A stretch of DNA of 38,473 nucleotides from positions 482,129-520,601 of the forward strand of contig BJOX01000322.1 in the NCBI GenBank assembly GCA_009731375.1, given 5' to 3'. This stretch comes from Paulinella micropora. Taxonomy: Eukaryota; Cercozoa; Imbricatea; Euglyphida. Position 1 is the stretch's first letter. The number at the start of each line of letters is the position of its first letter. Positions 25,801 through 36,559 of this stretch are shown in pieces. A program made the translations under genes and the position numbers. The notes beneath the pieces are model-generated. The model saw nothing but the letters and a program-made list of their open reading frames with translations, was not told the DNA's origin and did no database searches.

Positions 25801-27309
25801 AGTACCTGTTCGGTGATCCACGTGCTTAGGTTGTTCAATGCCACTGGGTCGCTAGGGATTTTGCGCAGTTTGGTTACGCGCAGAACACGAAAAAGACGCG
25901 CTAAACACTTGAGTACTTCTTGCTTGATGCCCAGACCATCATAAATCCAAGGGCCGCAAAAACGAATAAAAAACGAAGCGTCCGCTACCTTGGCCTTGCC
26001 AAATGTTCCGTACGGTGACCCCGTCCCACGCTGCACTCGCAGTGCCCGGACTGCCATGTAACGTATGTCGATTTCCTTCCTGATAGACATTCCCAAGGCC
26101 ATGTTTGAGTACTGCTTGTTGATCTTGGTCAATTCAGCTACGCGTGCAGCAAAGAGAGCTTCTTCTCTTATGCGTCGAGCCTCGTATTGGGCGGTCGTGT
26201 CATCACGCTCTCTGCGTACAGGTCTTGGCTGACCTGGCAGGGGCTTGTGTTTGGGATGTTTCTTTCATTCAGAGTCATCCGACGTCATTGCAACAATATG
26301 CGCAACGGCGTTTTGGTCAACGTGCATTCCATGAACCATCATATCCAGCACAGAATCGAAGGCAGGGATTCCTTGGCATGCATTATCATACTTGACACCT
26401 TGAGAATGATGCGGCATTTGGAACGGACGCAGACCTTGGTTATGTCGTCGCACGTCCGACGCTCGATCAGCATGCCACGCAGCTGTCTTGCTTCGGGGTG
26501 GAGCCGTGGCACAGGGCGGTCCATAACGAGCATCAGTGCGCATGCGATGACCGACTGGGAGAAAGGCTTGAAAGTCCGGAGTGATAGTATGAGTGCTCCC
26601 GATTGTGACAAACTCTGTGAAGCAGCAGCGACATGCGTACTTGCCGCTCTGATTAGTACCGGCGACATGCTTTTGACCTTGGCCGTCTGCCATCACTCCT
26701 AAGCATAGGACCCTGCATGTCTTCTCGACTCCTTCCCGGTCACGCACCATACGCGGCAAATATGCATGGCGCAGCTGATGGACCAGAGTCGAAAAGGCTG
26801 TTTTCAGGCTTGGGGGGATATACGGACCTCCCACTATGCCTCCCATCCACAGTTCGCCTGATGTAGAGAAGGCAATATTCTTGATGGTGTTTACCCATAC
26901 ACTGTGGGGGGCACTGTACTGTGTAGAAACCACAGGCGTGCCATCAGATCTCAACAAAACTGGTATGACCCAGATCTCTTGCTGTGCACCCGCCGCAGAG
27001 CTCGCTGCTTGCTGCATTTTCAGCTTGTAGCGGGGTGAACAGCGGATGCAGCACATAAATCCTGGTGCAGCGGCAGCTCGCGCGTCGTGGACCTGCCTGC
27101 TTGCTTGGTTCCAAGTCTTGTTCACCATACTTGCATCCAGTTGCGTGCCAATGTCCGCCACAAAAACCCGTTCCCCTCGCAAGGGGTGTCCGTTAGAGCA
27201 TTCGGATGCCTTGTCTGCAGCAGGAGTAAGCGAGCACTCCAAGTAAAACTTAACATTCATTCACATTCATCACACATATTCGATTCATCACACACATTGG
27301 ATATTTCAT

Positions 27310-27440
27310 CCTAGTATGTAGTGATGGTCAGTTAACAGTTAGTGATGGTCACTATGCGTTTAGTGATGGTTACTTAGGGGCTAGTGATGGTCACTTAGGG
27401 GTTAGTGATGGTCACTTCGAGTTTAGTGATGGCCACTTAG
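27310..27440. repeat. Intronic AGTGATGGTCACTT array
   Basis: Five to six units about 21 bp apart in the intron between 27249 and 27520. They are flanked on both sides by a repeated TTCATTCACATTC / CATCACACACATTGG sequence (27255-27303 and 27451-27505), a direct duplication of roughly 50 bp. Confidence 0.8.
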
Positions 27441-28280
27441 ACGCAACACCTACCATTCATTCACATTCGTCACACACATTGGGTTCATCACACATATTGG
27501 ATATTTTATCTTAACAGTACCTGTGATGGATCATGGTACTTTGGCCCCTTGTGCCTGCAACTGCCATCTTGACTTTGTGCCAACTGCTTACTGATGCGTC
27601 CGGCACAACAAGGTCCCTTATCATGGCGTACACAGCTTCCATGATTTCGTGACTGCAATTGTGTTGCTGTTGAATTTGCAACAGGGCAGCGACTACTTGA
27701 GCCACAGTCGCTGTTGCGTAAGCCGGACCAGGCCCTTGCACAAACTGCTCTGCGTACGATAACGCAGCAGGCACACCTTGCCGTCCCCCCGCCAAGCGTG
27801 CAGGACCCAAGCCTTGCACCTCTTCATCCTCGCTGGACGCTGGATAAAGATCAGCATCCTCATCGTCCGGGCCCAAATCAGGTTCCACGGGAGGTCCTAT
27901 AGGGTCGCTGTGACCAGCTGCAAGGTGTCCGACTCCATCTTCATCCTCTGATTCAGATAATGGCAGAGCTTCCCGCGGAGGTAGTGCTACAGGTACAGTG
28001 TCTGACTCGGAGGAGGGAGAGTGTCTGACTCGCGATCGATCTACTCGCGATAGATCTCTGGGAAAATGCCATCCATATTTTTGCACATGTTTGCGCCTGT
28101 TCAAGCAGAATTGCGTGCGTAGGGAGGGATGTATGTATAGTGATTATCATTGAAAATGCAGTGCTCAATACTTAATAAGTGTACCTCGTCGAATATGCCA
28201 GTTGCTTTCTGCCTTGGCACGAAGCACCCTTGCAGGCCTCGACGCCACGAATGCGCCACATCGTTCGCCGAGGCTAGAAA

Positions 28281-28303
28281 GATACATAGATAGATAGATA
28301 TAC

Positions 28304-28357
<54 letters not shown>
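28281..28357 (+). repeat. (GATA)n microsatellite
   Basis: TAGATAGATA units upstream of the transposase gene. Confidence 0.95.
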
Positions 28358-28742
28358 GTGTGTGTGTGTGTGTTTGTGTATGTATGTATGCGTATGAGTA
28401 TGTATGTATGTACGTATGTATACGTATGTATGTATGTAGGTATGCGTGTTTGAATGTATGTGTGTATGTATGTGTGTATGTATGTGTGAGTGTGTGAGTG
28501 TGTGTGTATGTATGTCTGCATATGTGTGTGTATGTGTGTATGTATGTATGTATGTATGTATGTATGTGTGTGTATGTATGTATGTATGTATGTGTGTGTG
28601 TATGTATGTATGTATGTATGTGTTTGCGTTTGTGCGTGCATGTTTGTATGTATGTATATGTATGTATAATGTATGTATGTATATATGTATGTATACGTAT
28701 GCATGTATGTATGTATGTGTGTATGTATGTATGTATGTATGC

Positions 28743-28773
<31 letters not shown>

Positions 28774-30056
28774 TGTGTGTGTATGTATGTATGTATGTAT
28801 GTGTATGTATGTATGTATGTATGTATGTGTGTGTATGTATGTATGTATGAATGTGTTTGCGTTTGTGCGTGCATGTTTGTATGTATGTATATGTATGTAT
28901 GTATGTATGTATGTATCTATATATGTATATATACGTATGCATGTATGTATGCATGTATGTATGTAGCAGTGTATGTATGTATGCATATGTATGTATATAT
29001 GTATGTATACGTATGCATGTATGTATGTGTGTATGTATGTATGTGTGCATGTATGTATGTATGTATGTATATATATATGCATACGTATGTACGTATGTAT
29101 GTGTGTATGTGTGTATGTATGTATGTGTGTGTATGTATGTATGCATGTATGTATGTGTGTATGTATGTGTGTATGTATGTATGTATGTATGTGTATATGC
29201 ATACGTATGTATGTATGTATGTGTGTATGTATGTATGTATGTATGTGTGTGTGCTTGTATGTATGTATGTATGTATATATGTATATATGTATATATGTAT
29301 ATATGTATGTATGTATATATGCATACGTATATATGTACGTATGTATGTGTGTATGTATGTATGTATGCATGTATGTGTGTGTGTGTATGTATGCATATAT
29401 GTATGTATGTACGTATGTATGTATGTATGTGTGTGTATGTATGTATGTATGTATGTATGTATGTATGTATGTTTGTATGTATGTATGTATGTATGTATGT
29501 ATGTATGTGTGTATGTGTATATGTATGCATATTTGTGTGTATGTACGTATGTATGTATGTGTGTATGTATGTATGTATGTATGTATGTATGTATGTACTA
29601 TGTATGTATGTATGTATGTATGTACGTATGTACGTATGTATGTATGTATATATGTATGTATGTGTGTGTGTGTTTGTATGTGTGTGTGTATGTATGTATG
29701 TATGTATGTATGTACGTATGTATACGTATGTATGTATGTATGTATGTATATGTATGTATGTGTATGTATGTATGTATGTATGTATGTATATGTGTGTGTG
29801 TGTGTTTGTATGTGTGTGTGTGTGTGTGTTTGTATGTGTGTGTATGTGTATGTGTGTGTGTATGTATGTATGTATGTATGTGTGTGTGTGTTTGTATGCA
29901 TATATGTATGTATGTATGTATGTATGTATCTAAGTATCTATGTATGTATGTATGTATGTGTGTGTATGTATGTATGTGTGTACATGTATGTATACGTATA
30001 TGTGTATGTATGCTATACGTACGTATGTATGTATGTATAACGTATACATGTGTGTG
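28358..30056 (+). repeat. 1.7-kb (TATG)n/(TG)n microsatellite block
   Basis: Interrupted TGTATGTATG and TGTGTG units. A higher-order unit containing GTTTGCGTTTGTGCGTGCAT recurs at 28622 and 28855, showing local duplication. The long open frames here encode only Met-Tyr-Val-Cys or Thr-His-Ile-Tyr repeats and are artefacts. Confidence 0.97.
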
Positions 30057-30100
30057 TGAGAGAGAGAGAGAGCTAGAGAGAGAGAGAGAGAGAGAGATGG
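30057..30100 (+). repeat. (GA)n microsatellite
   Basis: GAGAGA run directly after the TG block. Confidence 0.95.
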
Positions 30101-30440
30101 AGAGAGACAGAGACGGTACCGGTCTGAATAAAATGCACCTAGGCCTCAAAAACCCGGTCTGTTTGAAAAAACTGGTCAGGTCGGTGCATTACCAATTACA
30201 GTCCTGAACTCATATGTTTGGAAGAGAAAAAAAAACGGGCTTCAGTTCAAAAAAAGAGTCGGAGCGCCGACATGGTACCCTCCTTTGTCTTGCAAGATCA
30301 CTACCACCACTTGTAGCACAACGTAACGTTCACATAACGTAAAAAATCTACCACCATTTCTACACACTTTACATAGCCGCCCAAAAAAAAAGCAGCAAAG
30401 CGGGGCAAGGATGAGGACGTTGGCGACACGTCCAATGCAA
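30101..30440. other. Unique non-coding spacer
   Basis: No gene, RNA or repeat recognised. A short palindromic GGTACCGG occurs at 30114-30121. Confidence 0.5.
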
Positions 30441-30764
30441 CAGCTGCAGGTTTCTCGAGTCTCTCTTGTTCTTCTTCGTTTTTATTGAGAGAACAATTTA
30501 ATTTTTGCAAATCTCTCTCTCTCTCCTCTCTCGCTCTCGCTCTCTCTCTCTCGCTCTCTCGCTCTCTCTCTCTCGCTCTCCCTCTCTCTCTCTAGAGACA
30601 AGCCCAGAGTCTCCCTCCAAGTCCACGCGCTCCCAAGCTAGCGCTCAAACGGGTGCAGGTCTCGAGTCTCTCTTGTTCTTCTTCGTTTTTTTACTGAGAG
30701 AACAATTTTTACAAATATTAATCTCTCTCTCTCTTCCTCGCTCTCTCTCTCTCTCGCTCTCTCG

Positions 30765-30803
<39 letters not shown>

Positions 30804-31059
30804 ATTCTCCCCCAAGTCCACGCGCTCCCAAGCTAGCGCTCAAACGGCTGCAGGTCTCGAGTCTCTCTCGTTCTTCTTCGTTTTTTTTACTGAGAGATTA
30901 ATTTTTACACATATTAATCTCTCTCTCTCTCTCTCTCTCTCTAGAGACAAGCCGAAAGTCTCCCTCCAAGTCCACGCGCTCCCAAACGGCTGCAGGTCTC
31001 GAGTCTCCCTTGTTCTTCTTCGTTTTTTTTATTGAGAGAACAATTTTTACAAATATTAA

Positions 31060-31116
<57 letters not shown>

Positions 31117-31135
31117 TTCTCTCTCTCAGATTCTC
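30440..31135 (+). repeat. Minisatellite of about four 140-210-bp units with (CT)n cores
   Basis: Each unit has GCAGGTCTCGAGTCTC, TTGTTCTTCTTCGTTTTT, a GAGAGAACAATTTTTACAAA segment, a variable (CT)n run, and CCAAGTCCACGCGCTCCCAA. Units begin near 30444, 30652, 30848 and 30990. Confidence 0.85.
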
Positions 31136-31214
31136 CCACCAGGCGCACACGTTCCCAGCAAACTCAGGATCCTACAGAAGTAAAGGTCGACGCCAGTAAT
31201 CAAGGTCGATCATT

Positions 31215-31385
31215 ATTACATGACATAGCAAGTGATGCGCACTAAGGTTTTAGCGATGGTCACTGTGTTTTATTTTGTAGTGATTGTCACTATGGTTAGT
31301 GACCAGCACTAAGTCTAATATATTTAGTGCCCATCACTATATAGTTAGTGCCCATCACTACATAGTTAGTGCCCATCACTTACTA
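31215..31385. repeat. AGTGATGGTCACT / AGTGCCCATCACT array, copy A
   Basis: Mixed-orientation dyad repeats. The segment at about 31218-31345 is homologous to 32915-33045, including the linker GTTTTATTTTGTAGTGAT. Confidence 0.8.
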
Positions 31386-31670
31386 TGTAGTCTTAGTTAC
31401 AATTTTACATAAAAAAGATACAATTTACCATATTCATGCATACATACATACATACATGCATACATTTGTACAATCTACATACATACATACATACAAAACA
31501 CTTAGGGGACAAGGACGCCCTGAAGTCTGAGACAGGTGATGCAGAATGCGCTGCCTTTTTAGAGTCCGCGGTACATACGTAGATAGGTAAATAGATGGAC
31601 ACATAGATACATAGATAGATACATAGATACATAGATAGATACATAGGTACATAGATAGATACATAGGTAC

Positions 31671-31742
<72 letters not shown>
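31386..31742. repeat. (TACA)n and (GATA)n microsatellites with a short unique insert
   Basis: TACATACA at 31436-31496, unique sequence to about 31575, then GATA/GATACATA units to 31742. Confidence 0.9.
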
Positions 31743-32573
31743 TTAAAGTTTCCGAATCGTAGTTTCGAATTTACAAGTAAAGAGAACAAAAAGCTTTATT
31801 GGCCTAACCATCCGAACTCGTCGGAAGAGTGTGGAAGGGAAAGAGGGGCTAGGCTCAAATATTTCAGTCCATCAAGTTTACAAACACTTCCAGTTGGCGG
31901 CTCTGATGTACACTCAGAACTCAGAAACAGCCGCACCTAAAAACTTGAGGACTGAAGCTTAACATTACAAAGACCGGCACGCTCTACTAGTCGACTTTAG
32001 AAGACCGGGTGGAGGAGGGGATAGTGGAAGGTAAATATTAAAAAGTGGAGCAATACTATCCATCGAAGCCGGATAAGGAAGCCGGGCGGAGGAGGGGAGA
32101 GCGGACAGTGTACTAACCTTAGAGTGACTGAACAATCCCAAGGACCGGGACAAACCTACACTAGACAAGGGAAGGCACCAAGCGAACAGAGCAGGCCAAC
32201 CTAGTGACTCGTTGTCCACGGCAACTACAACCAACGGAAGCACCAAACGGTCCGAGGGAGACAAGAAGAACGACGGAGAAAGCGGAACCAGCAGAGGTCA
32301 TCGGCGATCACGTAACGCCACCAGAAGCCCAGAAAAGACGGAGAGAAAGAAAAAAAAACAAAATAAACAAGGGAAGGGTGGGCGGGCGTTTGAAAGTTGG
32401 GAAGATCTGACGATCTTCCCAACTTTCCAACCTAGGCCTACCAGACACCGGAGAAAACACGCGCCGGCTCCGCCGGCACGGCTACGCCGCGCCGGCCGGA
32501 CTATTGTAAAAACGAAACAGCTCCTCGGAACTTTAACGGCGTTTAACTCCGGGCGAAGCCCGAAGCAAACCAG
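31743..32573. other. Unique non-coding segment flanked by (GATA)n
   Basis: About 830 bp without a supported gene, bordered on both sides by GATA arrays. It ends in GC-rich inverted motifs (GCCGGCTCCGCCGGC; CGGGCGAAGCCCG). A non-autonomous insertion with a GATA-type tail is possible but unproven. Confidence 0.4.
32392..32427. repeat. Perfect 16-bp hairpin with 4-nt loop
   Basis: GAAAGTTGGGAAGATC, loop TGAC, GATCTTCCCAACTTTC. No T-run follows, so it does not look like a simple terminator. Confidence 0.75.
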
Positions 32574-32576
32574 TAA

Positions 32577-32671
<95 letters not shown>

Positions 32672-32688
32672 CATAGATAGATAGATAC

Positions 32689-32776
<88 letters not shown>

Positions 32777-32789
32777 GTAGGTAGATAGG

Positions 32790-32837
<48 letters not shown>

Positions 32838-32838
32838 C
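32574..32838 (+). repeat. (GATA)n microsatellite
   Basis: About 265 bp of TAGA units with occasional TACA and TAGG variants. Confidence 0.97.
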
Positions 32839-32854
32839 TGACTACGTGTAACTA

Positions 32855-33130
32855 GTTAGTGCCCATCACTACATAGTTAGTTCTCATCACTAAACATGTA
32901 GTCATTTCAGTATTACATGACATAGTAAGTGATGCGCACTAAATTGTTAGTGATGGTCACTGGGTTTTATTTTGTAGTGATCGTCACTATAGTTAGTGAC
33001 TAGCACTACGTGTTATATTTAGTGCACATCACTAAATAGTTAGTGGCCATATTCACTTAGTAGATAGGGAGATAGATAGATGGATAGATGGGTAGATAGG
33101 TAGATAGATAGATAGGTAGATATAGATATA
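32855..33130. repeat. Dyad-repeat array copy B followed by degenerate GATA repeat
   Basis: Homologous to copy A at 31215-31385 with about 15 per cent differences by eye, ending in GATA variants. It leads into the first visible acceptor of the rightward gene at 33176. Confidence 0.8.
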
Positions 33131-33176
33131 GATATTTAAAATGTGTGTGTGTGTGTCTTTGTGTTTATGTTTGTAG

Positions 33177-35168
33177 GAAATGCAAGCCTACTTGCAGAAG
33201 CAAGACCCGAATATGCAAGACACGGTTAAAAACGCGGTCGGTATTTACTTCCTGGCACAGAAGCACCCAGGCGGCCTTAGCAGTTTCGCCATTGATCGTG
33301 CTCGTTGGGTGGGACAATTTATGGCCTGTCCCATTCTTGTTTTTGACACGAAAGTTTTTGCACCACAAGAGCAGCTGCAAAGAATACTACGCCAGGGCGA
33401 CGATGAATTACAACATGGAGGGGTTGAGGACACTGTGGGACGAGGAGCAATGTGAAAAATTTCTCGATCTGTTTAGCCGGCAGCAAGCGCTCTACGAGAT
33501 TAACACTAGTGAACTTTATTTCATCTCAGCTGGCCAGCGCAGCACAGCGCCGCGGTGCAAGAGTTTCTGGCACTGCGCAAGACCTTGCCGGTATATGCAA
33601 GTAAGTGCCCATCACTACATAGTAAGTGCCCAACACTAGATAGTAAGGTTCACTACATAGTAAGTGCCCATCACTACATAGTAAGTGCCCATCACTACAT
33701 AGTAAGTGCCCATCACTACATAGTAAGTGCCCATCACTACATAGTAAGTGCCCATCACTACATACGAAGTAGTAATTTACTCCACTTTCTACTCCATAGA
33801 CGCGCCGCCACCTCCACCTGCACCCAGCGCATCGCAGCCAGCCGGCTCTGGCCCAGCGCAGGCACAGCGAAGCTTGGAAGATATGAGGGAGATTCTTGGA
33901 GAGGATGAGGATGATACTGCAGCCACGCCAGACGATAAGGAAGGGGAGTCTGCAGGTGAGGAAGAAGTGGAGGAGGAAAACACCGTGTATGTCACGGAGG
34001 TCGCGCCCGGAAACGAGTATGTGGAACAAGTGATGGCACTGTGCGCTGCTCACATGGAGGCTGAAAAGAAACCAACCCCATTGACGATTCAAATGAACCT
34101 CAGGTATTCGTTCCAAGTTTCATACATACGTTACAAGTGTGATTGCAAAGTTCAAGTTTCATACATACAGTGTGATTGCAATGTGACCATCTCAGGGTGT
34201 CCTTCAAGGAATTGCTGGATTCCCACGTGAAGGTCTTCGCTGATAGGGAGATGACGAAGAGTCTTCCTATACAAAGACTGGGTACGTTGATTCTTAGCAT
34301 TACGGATAATATCACCTAAGCCACATAGGATGTAGTGATGGTCACTTTGAAGTTAGTGATGGTCACTTTGCAGTTAGTGATGGACACTTAGAGGTTAGTG
34401 ATGGTCACTTACAGTTTAGTGATGATCACTTAGAGGTTAGTGATGATCACTCAGAGGTTAGTGATGGTTACTTAGACGTTAGTGATGATCACTTGTTGCA
34501 TAGCACATTATTGCTTGCCATGTGCAGAGACTTCTCTGGCAATCACGGCGAAAGCTCTCAGGAACTTCTCCCAGAGCAAAATGTTCAGCAAAATGCCCGT
34601 GACAGAGTAACTTACTGTCCTGTTTGCATATGTTACTGCTTCATGTATTGCGTGGGTATGTGCAGGCCCTGGGGCAAAGAGAAAAAGACATCGTTTCAGG
34701 CTGTGAAAGAATCAATGCCTGTAATCAAGTATGACGAGTTAGATCCACAGCCAGCTAAGCTGGACATTGCAGGTCTCATTTTTAGTCATCATAAAGGTAT
34801 TCCTGGAATGTACCAGTTTAGGAGGCAAATGGACAGAAACATAGCGAAGGTCTCTCTCTCTCTCTAAAATAATAATAATAATAATAATAATCATAATAAT
34901 AGTGCTTCTCTGTCAATGGCTGATGCATTTCTGCACATGCGCCTCCATCGTCTCACCCGTGAGGGGAGTACGAAGAATTGACGATAAGCTCTAATGACAC
35001 CCCCGCAAGGGCAGTTCCAACACTTCCAGACGGGCCGGTATGTTCAATGAAAATACTGGTCCAGACGGATCGGTATGTTCAATGAAAATACTGGTGGCAC
35101 CGACGGGAATCGAACTGGCGACAGGGCCCAGATGGTAGAACTTGACCACTGGGCTATCACGGTGTCCA

Positions 35169-35250
<82 letters not shown>

Positions 35251-36119
35251 TGATAATAAGAATAGTAATAACTTTCTGTGTGTGTCTCAAACACATACTC
35301 TCACTCTTCTCTCTCTGAAGTTAGTGATGGTCACTTCTAAGTTAGTGATGGTCACTTTGAGGTTAGAGTTTAGTGATGGTGCCTTCGAAATTAGTGATGG
35401 TCACTTAGATGTTAGTGATGGTCACTCGGAAGCCAGTGATGGTCACTTAAACGTTAGTGATGGTCACTTAGATGTTAGTGCTGGTCACTTAAAAGTTAAT
35501 GATGGTCACTTAGATGTTAGTGATGGTCACTTTGAGGTTAGCCGCTGGACATAACGGTACGCTAGCACACTCTAGCCTTTACGGATCAGGTAGACTCGAA
35601 AGCATACATACATAACGGTACGCTAGCGACCCTACCAGCCTCGAAACGCTGCACCGGTTGTTGTAGGCTTTGGGCACACTTTAACACGACTACTATTTTA
35701 AAGTGTTAAATTGTGCCCAAAGCCTTCCTCTCTCTCTCTTCGAAGTTAGTGACGGTCATTTGGAAGTTAGTGATGGTCACTTTGAGGTTAGAGGTTAGTG
35801 ATGGTATCTTCGAAGTTAGTGATGGTCACTTAGCAGTTAGTGATGGTCACTCGGAATTCAGTGATGGTCACTTAACAGTTAGTGATGGTCATTTAACAGT
35901 TAGTGATGGTCACTTAACATTTAGTGACGGTCACTTAACAGTTAGTGATGGTCACTTAACAGTTAGTGATGGTCTCTCTCTCGCTCTCTCTGTAGGTTGG
36001 CGTGCCAGGCATCACGGACGCGTCTTTGAACAGGCATATAATCAATCAGTTGTGTGATCTTGTCACGCTGCACTATTTCCCGTATGCCAACAAGAAAATC
36101 GATAGTATGATCTCTCTCT

Positions 36120-36167
<48 letters not shown>

Positions 36168-36520
36168 TTCTTTCTTTCTCTCTCTATCTCTCTCTCTCTC
36201 TCTTTATATATATATATGCATCCACTTACTGTGCTGCTTTTCTTTCTCTCTGTTTTGTACTATGTTAGTGGGTGCAACACGCTACGAGTGTTCTCAAGAA
36301 GGGGGGGACCCCTGACGATATCACGCGACGTTACACGCGGTTGCATAATTTCTTCTTTAACCGTGTGGGCCCCTGGTCGGCCAACATGGTCAACGCAACT
36401 GTCTTCTGGCGGATGCGCTTGCTCTGTCAAAAACCAAAAAAGGTCTCTCCCTCTCTCCCTATATATGTCATTAGTGCCAATCACTTAGTATGTAGTGACG
36501 ATTGCCCCTTTCTGTCTAAG

Positions 36521-36559
<39 letters not shown>

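Larger units (their letters stand above)
23598..28275 (-). mobile_element. CACTA (En/Spm)-type DNA transposon; left end and transposase
   Basis: The left end reads CACTACAAGTACGG. This matches the CACTACAAG terminus typical of CACTA elements and is preceded by a possible 3-bp target duplication AAG (23595-23597). A dense subterminal array of dyad repeats follows, then a TNP2-like transposase gene on the minus strand. No matching CTTGTAGTG right end was found. The same repeats continue to 38.3 kb, so the right end may lie beyond the window; the end given here is only the end of the transposase gene. Confidence 0.6.
24208..28275 (-). pseudogene. TNP2-like CACTA transposase, multi-exon, with nonsense and frame breaks
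   Basis: Minus-strand exons are about 28275-28185, 28096-27521, 27248-25806 and 25528-24208. Introns have GT-AG ends; the junction across 25529-25805 keeps phase exactly, joining ITEQ to VVKIARV. The N-terminal exon is Asp/Glu-rich and ends in a helical VVAALLQIQQQHNCSHEIME region. The core exon has GVMADGQGQKHVAGTNQSGK with ACRCC, then MMVHGMHVDQN, matching the Asp- and His-containing blocks of TNP2 proteins. An in-frame TGA at 26265-26267 interrupts it, and the same frame then continues for 150 codons. The last exon contains RTEHTFWLHQL and NWGPLPDISAYWLE; frame changes near 25095 and 24930 and a duplicated gap (24508-24627) disturb it. It ends in an acidic tail (LNPATF, stop at 24208). It would bind the element ends and catalyse cut-and-paste transposition. 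Confidence 0.65.

Noticed and set aside
28101-30207. Very long ORFs on both strands (hundreds of codons)
   Set aside because: They are translations of (TATG)n and (TG)n repeats, open in several frames at once, with no complexity.
30505-31150. Ser/Leu- and Arg/Glu-rich ORFs
   Set aside because: They are translations of (CT)n in the minisatellite.
35095-35167. A functional tRNA gene on the minus strand
   Set aside because: A and B boxes are present but acceptor-stem pairing is poor, and a second copy of the attached tail exists, so a SINE fits better.
35044-35296. Poly-Leu, poly-Ile or poly-Asn ORFs
   Set aside because: They are products of the (AAT)n microsatellite.
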